Source of the DNA: Streptomyces bacillaris
GTDB taxonomy: Bacteria > Actinomycetota > Actinomycetes > Streptomycetales > Streptomycetaceae
DNA: 64,000 nt
Assembly: GCF_003268675.1 (NCBI RefSeq)
Contig: NZ_CP029378.1
Location: 3,906,001 to 3,970,000, forward strand
Direction: 5' to 3'
Every line of letters starts with the position of its first letter. The stretch's first letter is position 1. A program made the translations under genes and the position numbers. This document shows positions 27,657 through 35,371 of this stretch, piece after piece. The notes below the pieces were generated by a model. It made no database searches and was not told the origin of the DNA. It saw only the letters and a program-made list of their open reading frames with translations.

Positions 27657-28340
27657 GTGAGCCGACGCTCCGGCATCCTCGAGTTCGCCGTTCTCGGGCT
27701 GCTCCGCGAGTCTCCGATGCACGGCTACGAGCTGCGCAAACGCCTCAACACCTCGCTGGGCATCTTCCGCGCGTTCAGCTACGGGACGCTCTATCCCTGC
27801 CTCAAGACGCTGGTGTCCAACGGCTGGTTGATCGAGGAGCCCGCCGGTGACCAGGCGGACAGCGCCCCGGCGTCCTCGCTCTCAGGCCGCCGGGCCAAGA
27901 TCGTCTACCGGCTGACGGCGGAAGGTAAGGAGCACTTCGAGGAGCTGCTCTCGCACACCGGTCCGGACGCCTGGGAGGACGAGCACTTCGCCGCTCGCTT
28001 CGCCTTCTTCGGCCAGACCGAACGCGAGGTGCGGATGCGGGTGCTCGAAGGGCGACGCAGCAGGCTGGAGGAGCGGCTGGAGAAGATGCGCGCCTCTCTC
28101 GCCCGCACGCGTGAACGACTCGACGACTACACACTTGAGCTGCAGCGACACGGCATGGAGTCCGTGGAGCGCGAAGTGCGCTGGCTGAACGAGCTCATCG
28201 AGAGCGAGCGGTCGGGACGGGATCGGAGACGATCCTCGCCCGAGGGCTCTGCTCAGCAGGACACATCAGGAGAGACGGGCGGCCTGCCCCGGCGCCGGGG
28301 TGACACCCCGCCGGATCCGTCCGACGACACCACCAAGTGA
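27657..28340 (+). CDS. PadR-family transcriptional regulator
   Basis: 227 residues from a GTG preceded by AAGGAGGAG. The N-terminal winged helix is clear: ILEFAVLGLLRESPMHGYEL, FRAFSYGTLYPCLKTLVSNG and KIVYRLTAEGKEHFEELL. The C-terminal half is a long coiled coil (about 130-190: RRSRLEERLEKMRASLARTR) for dimerisation, then a disordered charged tail. A perfect 25-bp palindrome in its promoter suggests autoregulation. It is followed 59 bp later by ino1 on the same strand, so it probably controls inositol synthesis; a link of regulator to ino1 is inferred. Confidence 0.88.
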   Translation: MSRRSGILEFAVLGLLRESPMHGYELRKRLNTSLGIFRAFSYGTLYPCLKTLVSNGWLIEEPAGDQADSAPASSLSGRRAKIVYRLTAEGKEHFEELLSHTGPDAWEDEHFAARFAFFGQTEREVRMRVLEGRRSRLEERLEKMRASLARTRERLDDYTLELQRHGMESVEREVRWLNELIESERSGRDRRRSSPEGSAQQDTSGETGGLPRRRGDTPPDPSDDTTK

Positions 28341-28380
28341 AGTCACCGCGTTCCGCGGGGACTTCATCGGAAACACCGAT
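28338..28380 (+). promoter_or_regulatory. Tandem stem-loops between padR and ino1
   Basis: Stem 1 (28338-28366) pairs TGAAGTC with GACTTCA and CCGCG with CGCGG around a TTC loop, and starts at the padR stop codon. Stem 2 (28366-28380) pairs ATCGG with CCGAT. They end 20 bases before the ino1 start, so they could act as intercistronic terminator, processing or translation-control element. Confidence 0.5.
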
Positions 28381-28399
28381 AACACAGGGAGCAACCGGA

Positions 28400-29482
28400 A
28401 TGGGTTCGGTTCGCGTAGCCATCGTAGGCGTGGGCAACTGCGCCGCCTCGCTGGTGCAGGGCGTCGAGTACTACAAGGACGCCGATCCGGCCGGCAAGGT
28501 GCCCGGTCTGATGCACGTCCAGTTCGGCGATTACCACGTCCGCGACGTCGAGTTCGTCGCCGCCTTCGACGTCGACGCGAAGAAGGTCGGCCTCGACCTC
28601 GCGGACGCCATCGGCGCCAGCGAGAACAACACCATCAAGATCGCGGACGTGCCGAACACGGGCGTCACCGTCCAGCGCGGCCACACCCACGACGGTCTGG
28701 GCAAGTACTACCGCGAGACGATCGAGGAGTCCGCGGACGCCCCGGTCGACATCGTCCAGGTCCTCAAGGACAAGCAGGTCGACGTCCTCGTCTGCTACCT
28801 GCCCGTCGGTTCCGAGGTCGCCGCGAAGTTCTACGCGCAGTGCGCCATCGACGCCAAGGTCGCCTTCGTCAACGCCCTCCCGGTCTTCATCGCCGGCACC
28901 AAGGAGTGGGCGGACAAGTTCACCGAGGCCGGTGTCCCGATCGTCGGCGACGACATCAAGTCCCAGGTCGGCGCCACCATCACGCACCGCGTCATGGCGA
29001 AGCTCTTCGAGGACCGGGGCGTCATCCTGGACCGCACGATGCAGCTGAACGTCGGCGGCAACATGGACTTCAAGAACATGCTCGAGCGTGAGCGCCTGGA
29101 GTCCAAGAAGATCTCGAAGACGCAGGCCGTCACCTCGCAGATCCGTGACCGGGAGCTGGGCGACGGCAACGTCCACATCGGCCCGTCGGACTACGTGGCC
29201 TGGCTGGACGACCGCAAGTGGGCGTACGTGCGCCTCGAGGGCCGCGCCTTCGGTGACGTCCCGCTGAACCTGGAGTACAAGCTCGAGGTGTGGGACTCCC
29301 CGAACTCGGCCGGTGTCATCATCGACGCCGTCCGTGCGGCGAAGATCGCCAAGGACCGCGGCATCGGCGGCCCCATCCTCTCCGCGAGCAGCTACTTCAT
29401 GAAGTCGCCGCCCGTGCAGTACTTCGACGACGAGGCCCGCGAGAACGTCGAGAAGTTCATCAAGGGCGAGACCGAGCGCTGA
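28400..29482 (+). CDS. ino1: Inositol-3-phosphate synthase
   Basis: 360 residues from the ATG at 28400 (start MGSVRVAIVGVGNCAASLVQ), a Rossmann NAD-binding glycine loop. Downstream blocks VPIVGDDIKSQVGATITHRV, LNVGGNMDFKNM and VHIGPSDYVAWLDD are diagnostic of MIPS. It converts glucose 6-phosphate to inositol 3-phosphate, the precursor of mycothiol and phosphatidylinositol in actinobacteria. GGGAG precedes the start. It follows padR and is closed by a strong hairpin, so it is the last gene of that unit. Confidence 0.96.
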   Translation: MGSVRVAIVGVGNCAASLVQGVEYYKDADPAGKVPGLMHVQFGDYHVRDVEFVAAFDVDAKKVGLDLADAIGASENNTIKIADVPNTGVTVQRGHTHDGLGKYYRETIEESADAPVDIVQVLKDKQVDVLVCYLPVGSEVAAKFYAQCAIDAKVAFVNALPVFIAGTKEWADKFTEAGVPIVGDDIKSQVGATITHRVMAKLFEDRGVILDRTMQLNVGGNMDFKNMLERERLESKKISKTQAVTSQIRDRELGDGNVHIGPSDYVAWLDDRKWAYVRLEGRAFGDVPLNLEYKLEVWDSPNSAGVIIDAVRAAKIAKDRGIGGPILSASSYFMKSPPVQYFDDEARENVEKFIKGETER

Positions 29483-29547
29483 ACCGGCTCCCACCGCCTG
29501 ACCGCTCCACCGGAGAACTGAGCGGCGACGCTCACCTCCTCCTGCCG

Positions 29548-29592
29548 CACGTCGGGGGTCCCCGGGCAATCCGCCCGCGGACCCCCGACGTG
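29548..29592 (+). terminator. ino1 terminator hairpin
   Basis: Perfect 14-bp stem (CACGTCGGGGGTCC and its complement) with a 17-base GC-rich loop, 66 bp beyond the ino1 stop and 17 bp before the next gene's start. Confidence 0.8.
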
Positions 29593-29608
29593 TGTGACGC
29601 TTGCTCCC

Positions 29609-30877
29609 ATGTCTGTCGCGCGTGATCTGGGCACCCTGCTGCGCCTGCGGAACTTCCGCCGCCTGCTCACCGTGCGGCTCCTCTCCCAGTGCGCCGACGG
29701 CGTCTACCAGGTCGCCCTCGCCGCGTACGTCGTCTTCTCCCCGGAGAGGCAGACCTCGGCGGCCGCCATCGCCTCGGCCATGGCGGTGCTCCTCCTGCCG
29801 TACTCCCTGATCGGCCCCTTCGCCGGCGTCCTGCTGGACCGCTGGCCCCGGCGCCAGGTGTTCCTGTACGGGAACCTCCTGCGGGCCTGCCTCGCCTCCT
29901 GCACGGCCTTGCTGATCCTCGCCGCCGTGCCGGACTGGCTCTTCTACGCCTCGGCCCTCTGCGTCACCGCCGTCAACCGTTTCGTCCTGGCCGGGCTATC
30001 CGCCGCGCTCCCACGGGTGGTCGACGAGGAGCGGCTCGTCGTCGCCAACTCGCTCTCTCCGACGGCCGGTACTCTCGCGGCCACCGCCGGGGGCGGGCTC
30101 GCCTTCGCCGTACGGCTGGTGGCTGACGAGTCCGACGCGGCGGTGGTGCTCCTGGGGGCCATGCTCTATCTGCTCTCCGCGCTGGCGTCGCTGAGCCTGC
30201 CCCGGACGCTGCTGGGGCCCGACCCCGACGGGACGCCCCTCCGGTTGCGGGCCGCCCTGGCCATCACCGCCCGCGGGCTCGTCGCCGGACTGCGCCACCT
30301 GGGAGAACGGGTTCACGCGGCCCGGGCGCTGGCCGCCATGACGGTGCTCCGCTTCTGCTACGGCGCGCTCACCGTGACCGTGCTCATGCTCTGCCGGTAC
30401 GCCTGGTCGGACGACGAGTCCGGCGGGCTGGCGCTCCTCGGCCTGGCCGTCGGGGTCTCCGGCGCGGGCTTCTTCACCGCCGCCGTGGTGACCCCCTGGG
30501 CCGTGGGGCGGTTCGGGCGGTACGGCTGGATCGTGGTCTGCGCCGGATCGGCGGCCGTCCTGGTACCGGCGCTGGGCCTCTCCTTCACCCCCGTACCGAT
30601 GCTGGTCGCCGCCTTCGTGCTCGGTGTCGTGACCCAGGGCCCGAAGATCGCAACGGACACGGTCGTCCAGACCTCGGTGGACGACTCCTTCCGCGGCCGG
30701 GTCTTCTCCCTCTACGACGTGCTCTTCAACGTCGCGTTCGTGAGCGCGGCGGGGGTGGCAGCGCTGATGCTCCCGCCCGACGGACAGTCCACCGCCGTGA
30801 TCGTGGGGGTGGCCGTGCTGTACGCGGCCGTCGCGGTGGCGATGTCCCGCTGGCGATACGCGAGCAGCGGCGGGTGA
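29609..30877 (+). CDS. MFS transporter of unknown substrate
   Basis: 422 residues, about 12 spans. It opens LRNFRRLLTVRLLSQCADGV, with motif A LDRWPRRQVFLYGN after span 2 and a second-half pattern DTVVQTSVDDSFRGRVFSLY, typical of DHA3-like exporters. The start at ATG 29609 lies right after the ino1 terminator; no clear Shine-Dalgarno is present. Its 3' end faces the cca gene across two parS-centred palindromes. Confidence 0.87.
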   Translation: MSVARDLGTLLRLRNFRRLLTVRLLSQCADGVYQVALAAYVVFSPERQTSAAAIASAMAVLLLPYSLIGPFAGVLLDRWPRRQVFLYGNLLRACLASCTALLILAAVPDWLFYASALCVTAVNRFVLAGLSAALPRVVDEERLVVANSLSPTAGTLAATAGGGLAFAVRLVADESDAAVVLLGAMLYLLSALASLSLPRTLLGPDPDGTPLRLRAALAITARGLVAGLRHLGERVHAARALAAMTVLRFCYGALTVTVLMLCRYAWSDDESGGLALLGLAVGVSGAGFFTAAVVTPWAVGRFGRYGWIVVCAGSAAVLVPALGLSFTPVPMLVAAFVLGVVTQGPKIATDTVVQTSVDDSFRGRVFSLYDVLFNVAFVSAAGVAALMLPPDGQSTAVIVGVAVLYAAVAVAMSRWRYASSGG

Positions 30878-30891
30878 GCCGGAAGGGGATG

Positions 30892-30933
30892 CGTCGAGGG
30901 GCGTTGTTTCACGTGAAACAACGCCCCTCGACG
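30892..30933. terminator. 42-bp perfect palindrome with parS core
   Basis: Arms of 21 bases are exactly complementary and centre on GTTTCACGTGAAAC. It lies 15 bp past the MFS stop and is suitable as a bidirectional terminator between convergent genes. Confidence 0.7.
30906..30919. promoter_or_regulatory. parS site 6
   Basis: Perfect GTTTCACGTGAAAC at the centre of the 42-bp palindrome. Confidence 0.95.
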
Positions 30934-30949
30934 GGCCCGATGACAGGCT

Positions 30950-30989
30950 CGGTGCGGGTGATGTTTCACGTGAAACATCACCCGCACCG
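30950..30989. terminator. 40-bp perfect palindrome with parS core
   Basis: A second palindrome with 20-base arms and parS at its centre; it ends 3 bp from the cca stop codon. Confidence 0.7.
30963..30976. promoter_or_regulatory. parS site 7
   Basis: Perfect GTTTCACGTGAAAC at the centre of the 40-bp palindrome, 57 bp from site 6. Confidence 0.95.
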
Positions 30990-30991
30990 GC

Positions 30992-32434
30992 TCAGCTCTG
31001 CCCCGCCCACCATTCCTTGAGCGCCGCCACGGCAGCGTCGCGCTCCTGCGGGCCGTGCTCCAGCCGCAGCTCCAGCAGGAACGCGTACGCCTTGCCGATC
31101 ACCGGACCGGGGCCGACCCCGAGGATCTGCATGATCTCGTTGCCGTCCAGGTCCGGGCGGATGGAGTCCAGCTCCTCCTGCTCCTGGAGCAGGGCGATCC
31201 GCTCCTCCAGGCCGTCGTAGGTCCGGGAGAGGGCGTTCGCCTTGCGCTTGTTCCGGGTCGTGCAGTCGGACCGGGTCAGCTTGTGGAGGCGTTCGAGGAG
31301 CGGCCCGGCGTCCCGCACATACCGGCGGACGGCGGAGTCGGTCCACTCGCCGTCTCCGTACCCGTGGAAGCGCAGGTGGAGTTCAACCAGCCTCGACACG
31401 TCCTTGACCAGGTCGTTGGAGTACTTCAGCGCGGTCATGCGCTTCTTGGTCATCTTCGCGCCCACCACCTCGTGGTGGTGGAAGGAGACCCGGCCGTCCT
31501 TCTCGAAGCGCCGTGTCCTCGGCTTGCCGATGTCGTGGAGCAGCGCGGCCAGCCGCAGGACGAGGTCGGGGCCGTCCTCCTCCAGGTCGATGGCCTGCTC
31601 CAGCACGGTCAGCGAGTGCTCGTAGACGTCCTTGTGACGGTGATGCTCGTCACTCTCCAGCCGCAGTGCGGGGAGTTCGGGCAGTACGTGGTCGGCGAGC
31701 CCGGTGTCGACGAGGAGACCCAGGCCCTTACGGGGGTGGGCCGAGAGAAGAAGCTTGTTCAGTTCCTCGCGGACCCGCTCGGCGGAGACGATCTCGATCC
31801 GGCCGGCCATCTCCGTCATCGCGGTGACGACATCGGGGGCCACCTCGAAGTCCAGCTGCGCCGCGAACCGGGCGGCACGCAGCATGCGCAGCGGGTCGTC
31901 CGAGAAGGACGCCTCGGCCGTCCCCGGGGTGCGCAGCACACGGTCGGCGAGGTCCTTCAGACCGCCGTGCGGGTCGATGAACTCCTTCTCCGGCAGTGCG
32001 ACGGCCATCGCGTTGACCGTGAAGTCACGGCGTACGAGGTCCTCCTCGATGGAGTCGCCGTAGGAGACCTCCGGCTTCCGCGAGGTCCTGTCGTACGCCT
32101 CCGACCGGTAGGTCGTGATCTCGATCTGGTAGCCGTCCTTCTGGGAGCCGACGGTGCCGAAGGCGATCCCGACCTCCCACACCGCGTCGGCCCACGGACG
32201 GACGATGGTCAGTACGTCCTCGGGGCGGGCGTCGGTGGTGAAGTCCAGGTCGTTCCCGAGCCTGCCGAGCAGCGCGTCGCGGACCGAGCCGCCGACCAGC
32301 GCGAGGCCGAATCCGGCCTCCCGGAAGCGGCGGGCGAGGTCGTCGGCGACCGGGGACACACGCAGCAGCTCACTCACCGCGCGATGCTGCACCTGGTTCA
32401 GGGCACTGGCGTTCTCTTCGTTGGCGTTCGGCAC
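30992..32434 (-). CDS. cca: CCA tRNA nucleotidyltransferase
   Basis: 480 residues from a GTG at 32434 (start MPNANEENASALNQVQHRAV); an in-frame GTG at 32455 would add seven. The class II nucleotidyltransferase head is intact: LVGGSVRDALLGRLGNDLDF with the DxD metal pair in DLDFTTDA, followed by RRDFTVNAMA. An HD domain (LAALLHDIGKPRTRR) follows, as in actinobacterial CCA-adding enzymes. It adds or repairs the CCA tail; the tRNA-Ile gene in this window lacks an encoded CCA, so the enzyme is needed. It is divergent from the DUF6049 gene. Confidence 0.94.
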   Translation of the reverse strand: MPNANEENASALNQVQHRAVSELLRVSPVADDLARRFREAGFGLALVGGSVRDALLGRLGNDLDFTTDARPEDVLTIVRPWADAVWEVGIAFGTVGSQKDGYQIEITTYRSEAYDRTSRKPEVSYGDSIEEDLVRRDFTVNAMAVALPEKEFIDPHGGLKDLADRVLRTPGTAEASFSDDPLRMLRAARFAAQLDFEVAPDVVTAMTEMAGRIEIVSAERVREELNKLLLSAHPRKGLGLLVDTGLADHVLPELPALRLESDEHHRHKDVYEHSLTVLEQAIDLEEDGPDLVLRLAALLHDIGKPRTRRFEKDGRVSFHHHEVVGAKMTKKRMTALKYSNDLVKDVSRLVELHLRFHGYGDGEWTDSAVRRYVRDAGPLLERLHKLTRSDCTTRNKRKANALSRTYDGLEERIALLQEQEELDSIRPDLDGNEIMQILGVGPGPVIGKAYAFLLELRLEHGPQERDAAVAALKEWWAGQS

Positions 32435-32616
32435 AACAGAAAAGGGTACGTGCACGGACCGGCCGTGGCGTCACCGTTTATCCCGGCCCTGCGGACTTCC
32501 CGCGATCATGTGAGCCGGACCCCAGCACTTCGGCGCTCCGCACCTCGTTACCATGCGGGGACGCAGGACCGACAACGACCGACGGACTCCGATGACGACG
32601 AGGAACGGGTAGACGC

Positions 32617-34920
32617 GTGGCCCAGGCGGCAGACATCCAGGGGATGCGTCCCTCTCCTGCCCGCCGGTGGCTGCGGCGCACAGCCTCCGGCCTCATCGGG
32701 GCACCTCTGCTGGCCGGTCTGCTGGCCGTTCCGGCCGCCGGGAGTGCGGGGGCGGCCGAGCCCGTGACGGCCGTGAAGGCCCCCACGGGCTCCCGTACGG
32801 TCGATGTGTCCCTGGACACGCTCTCCCCCGCCGCCCCCGTGGAGGGGGACACCCTGACCGTCTCCGGGACGCTCACCAACCACGGCAAGGAGACGATCGA
32901 CGACGCGGAGGTCGACCTGCGGGTGGGCCCGCGCCTCTCCGGGCGGGGCGAGGTCGACGACGCCGCCAAGCGCAAGGGGTATCTCCCCGGCGCCGACCCG
33001 GCCCCGATCGACGACAAGTTCGCGGTGAAGCTGCCCGCGCTCCGCAAGGGGATCAGCCAGAACTTCACGCTCACCGTCCCCGTCGACAAGCTGGACCTCG
33101 ACGCCTCGGGCGTCTACCAGCTGGGGGTGTCGGTCTCCGGCCGCACCTCTTCCTCCTCCTACGAGCAGGTGCTGGGCATCCAGCGCTCGTACCTCCCCTG
33201 GCAGCCCGGGAAGAGCGACAAGCGGACGAAGCTCACCTTCCTCTGGCCGCTGATCGCCTCCCCGCACGTCACCGCGCAGACCCGCTCCGACGAACAGCAG
33301 ACGCCGGTCTTCACCGACGACTCCCTGGCGAAGGAGCTGGCGCCCGGCGGCCGGCTGGAGCAGATGGTCGCCCTGGGCAGCCGCCTCCCCGTCACCTGGG
33401 TGATCGACCCGGACCTGCTGGCGAGCGCCGCCGCGATGGCCGGCTCCTACCACGTGAAGTCCGGCGAGAGCACCGTCCCGGGCACGAACCAGGCCGTGGC
33501 CAGGCAGTGGCTCACCGCCCTGGAGAAGGTGGTGGAGGACGGCAAGGTGATCGCGCTGCCGTTCGGCGACCCGGACCTGGCCTCGATCGCCCACCGGGGC
33601 AAGGGCGTCTCCGGGACGCTCAGCCATCTGCAGAACGCCTCCACGGTGGGCGCCACCACGGTCGAGACCATCCTCCATGTGAAGCCGTCCACCGACTTCG
33701 CCTGGCCCGTGAACGGCGCGGTCGACCCGGGCATCGTGGACGTGGCGACCTCCGCGGGCGCCCACAACGTGATCGCCCGCAGCGACAGCCTCCGGGAGAC
33801 CGGCAACCTGCCGTACACCCCGACGGCCGCCCGGCCGATCGGCGGGGGGACCACCGCGGTCGTCGCCGACGCCCGGCTCTCCACCGCGTTCGAGGGCAGC
33901 ATGCTCCGGGCGGGCGCCTCGACCCTCGCGGTCCAGAAGTTCCTCGCCCAGAGCCTCGCCCTCAACGAGCAGGCTCCGGACAACGAGCGCTCCATCGTCG
34001 TGGCACCCCAACGGATGCCCACGGCCGCCCAGGCGCAGTCGATGGCCCGCGCCCTCCAGGCCCTGTCGGGCGACCGCTGGACGCAGCCGCAGGAGCTGGT
34101 GGCCGCCGCCGAGGTGAAGCCGGACCCCCTGGCGACCACCAAGGTGCCGCGGGCCTCCGCGTACCCGAAGAAGCTCCGCAGCCAGGAGCTGCCCACCCAG
34201 GCGTTCCAGGACATCCGGACCACCCAGGGATCCGTCGACAGCTTCGAGACCATCCTCACCCAGCCCGAGCGCGTGGTGACGCCGTTCGGCAACGCGGTCA
34301 ACCGCTCGATGTCGACGTCCTGGCGGGGCCGCGCCCCGGAGGCGCGGGAGTACCGGGACGCCGTGCTCACCTATCTGAAGGACCTCACCGGCGAGGTCCA
34401 GCTGATCGACAAGTCGGACGTCACCCTCTCCGGCCGCAGCGCGACGATCCCGGTGACGGTGCAGAACAAGCTGGTGCAGGGCGTCGACCGGCTCGTCCTG
34501 CGGCTGTCCTCGGACAACATCCGGCTGAAGTTCAACGACGACGGTACGAAGGCCGAGCTGCCGGTCAGGATCGCGGGCGGGCACAGCCAGTCGGTGAAGT
34601 TCGACACGGCGACCAGCGCCAACGGACGCGCCCAGGTGACCGCCCGGCTCTTCACCGAGGACGGCACACCGTACGGCGAGGAAATGACCTTCACCGTGAA
34701 GGTCTCCGAGGTCACCCCCACCGTCCTGCTCGTCATCGCCGGTGGCCTGCTGCTTCTGGTGCTGGCCGGGGTCCGGATGTACACAGCCCGCAAGCGCGCG
34801 GTGGCAAGCGACACGGCGAACGGCGACGGCGGCGAACCCGAGCAGCCGAGTGACCCGACCCCGGACACCGGACCGGAAAGCGGGGCCCCGTCGGGAACGG
34901 GTGAGAAAGTGGACCGTTGA
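32617..34920 (+). CDS. DUF6049-type secreted, membrane-anchored protein
   Basis: 767 residues from a GTG at 32617. The N-terminus is a signal peptide (RRTASGLIGAPLLAGLLAVP, cut near AGSAGAAEP). A large extracytoplasmic part follows with immunoglobulin-like beta regions near both ends, then one membrane span at about 704-724 and a short cytoplasmic tail. It sits directly upstream of murJ (52 bp), a pairing conserved in actinobacteria around oriC, which suggests a part in cell-wall assembly. No catalytic motif is recognised. The DUF6049 label is from memory. Confidence 0.83.
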   Translation: MAQAADIQGMRPSPARRWLRRTASGLIGAPLLAGLLAVPAAGSAGAAEPVTAVKAPTGSRTVDVSLDTLSPAAPVEGDTLTVSGTLTNHGKETIDDAEVDLRVGPRLSGRGEVDDAAKRKGYLPGADPAPIDDKFAVKLPALRKGISQNFTLTVPVDKLDLDASGVYQLGVSVSGRTSSSSYEQVLGIQRSYLPWQPGKSDKRTKLTFLWPLIASPHVTAQTRSDEQQTPVFTDDSLAKELAPGGRLEQMVALGSRLPVTWVIDPDLLASAAAMAGSYHVKSGESTVPGTNQAVARQWLTALEKVVEDGKVIALPFGDPDLASIAHRGKGVSGTLSHLQNASTVGATTVETILHVKPSTDFAWPVNGAVDPGIVDVATSAGAHNVIARSDSLRETGNLPYTPTAARPIGGGTTAVVADARLSTAFEGSMLRAGASTLAVQKFLAQSLALNEQAPDNERSIVVAPQRMPTAAQAQSMARALQALSGDRWTQPQELVAAAEVKPDPLATTKVPRASAYPKKLRSQELPTQAFQDIRTTQGSVDSFETILTQPERVVTPFGNAVNRSMSTSWRGRAPEAREYRDAVLTYLKDLTGEVQLIDKSDVTLSGRSATIPVTVQNKLVQGVDRLVLRLSSDNIRLKFNDDGTKAELPVRIAGGHSQSVKFDTATSANGRAQVTARLFTEDGTPYGEEMTFTVKVSEVTPTVLLVIAGGLLLLVLAGVRMYTARKRAVASDTANGDGGEPEQPSDPTPDTGPESGAPSGTGEKVDR

Positions 34921-34972
34921 AGCGATGTCTGTCGTGGCCGGTCGGCCGGGGACGATGAGGTAGGGGTTTTCG

Positions 34973-35371
34973 ATGAACGCGCCGTACGACGGTGACCGCG
35001 GCCAGGGTGCCGGCGGAGCAGGGTCTCCGTCCGGCCCCCCGGTCCCCCCGGGCGCGGGCCAGGGCGGCCAGGTGCCGCCCGACCCGTACCTCCAGCACGC
35101 CTACGAGGACGACCCCTACCGGGCCCAGGACCTCGCGGCCCAGGACCCGGTGGGCGAGGCGCTCTACGACCGGGCGTCCCACCCTCCGCCGCCCCCCGGC
35201 ACCTACCAGGATCCGCAGGCGCTGTACCAGCAGCCGCCCGCGGCCCCGCACGCCCCCGACCCGCGCATCTGGGCCCAGACACCGCCCCCGAGCCCTCGGG
35301 GCCCTCACGCCACCTCCCGTACGGCGACCGCCCGGCAACCACGCAGTTCGTCGGCGTCGACGCCCTCGTGA
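34973..35371 (+). pseudogene. murJ: 5' part of murJ, out of frame
   Basis: From the ATG at 34973 (preceded by GGTAGGGG) the frame encodes the Pro/Gln/Tyr-rich cytoplasmic leader usual for Streptomyces MurJ (MNAPYDGDRGQGAGG to DPRIWAQTPPP), then goes out of frame and stops at 35371. Adding one base to the C5 run at 35285-35289 gives EPSGPSRHLPYGDRP and then ATTQFVGVDALVTQASDD, joining the main murJ frame. This indicates a one-base deletion, real or from sequencing. Confidence 0.8.
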
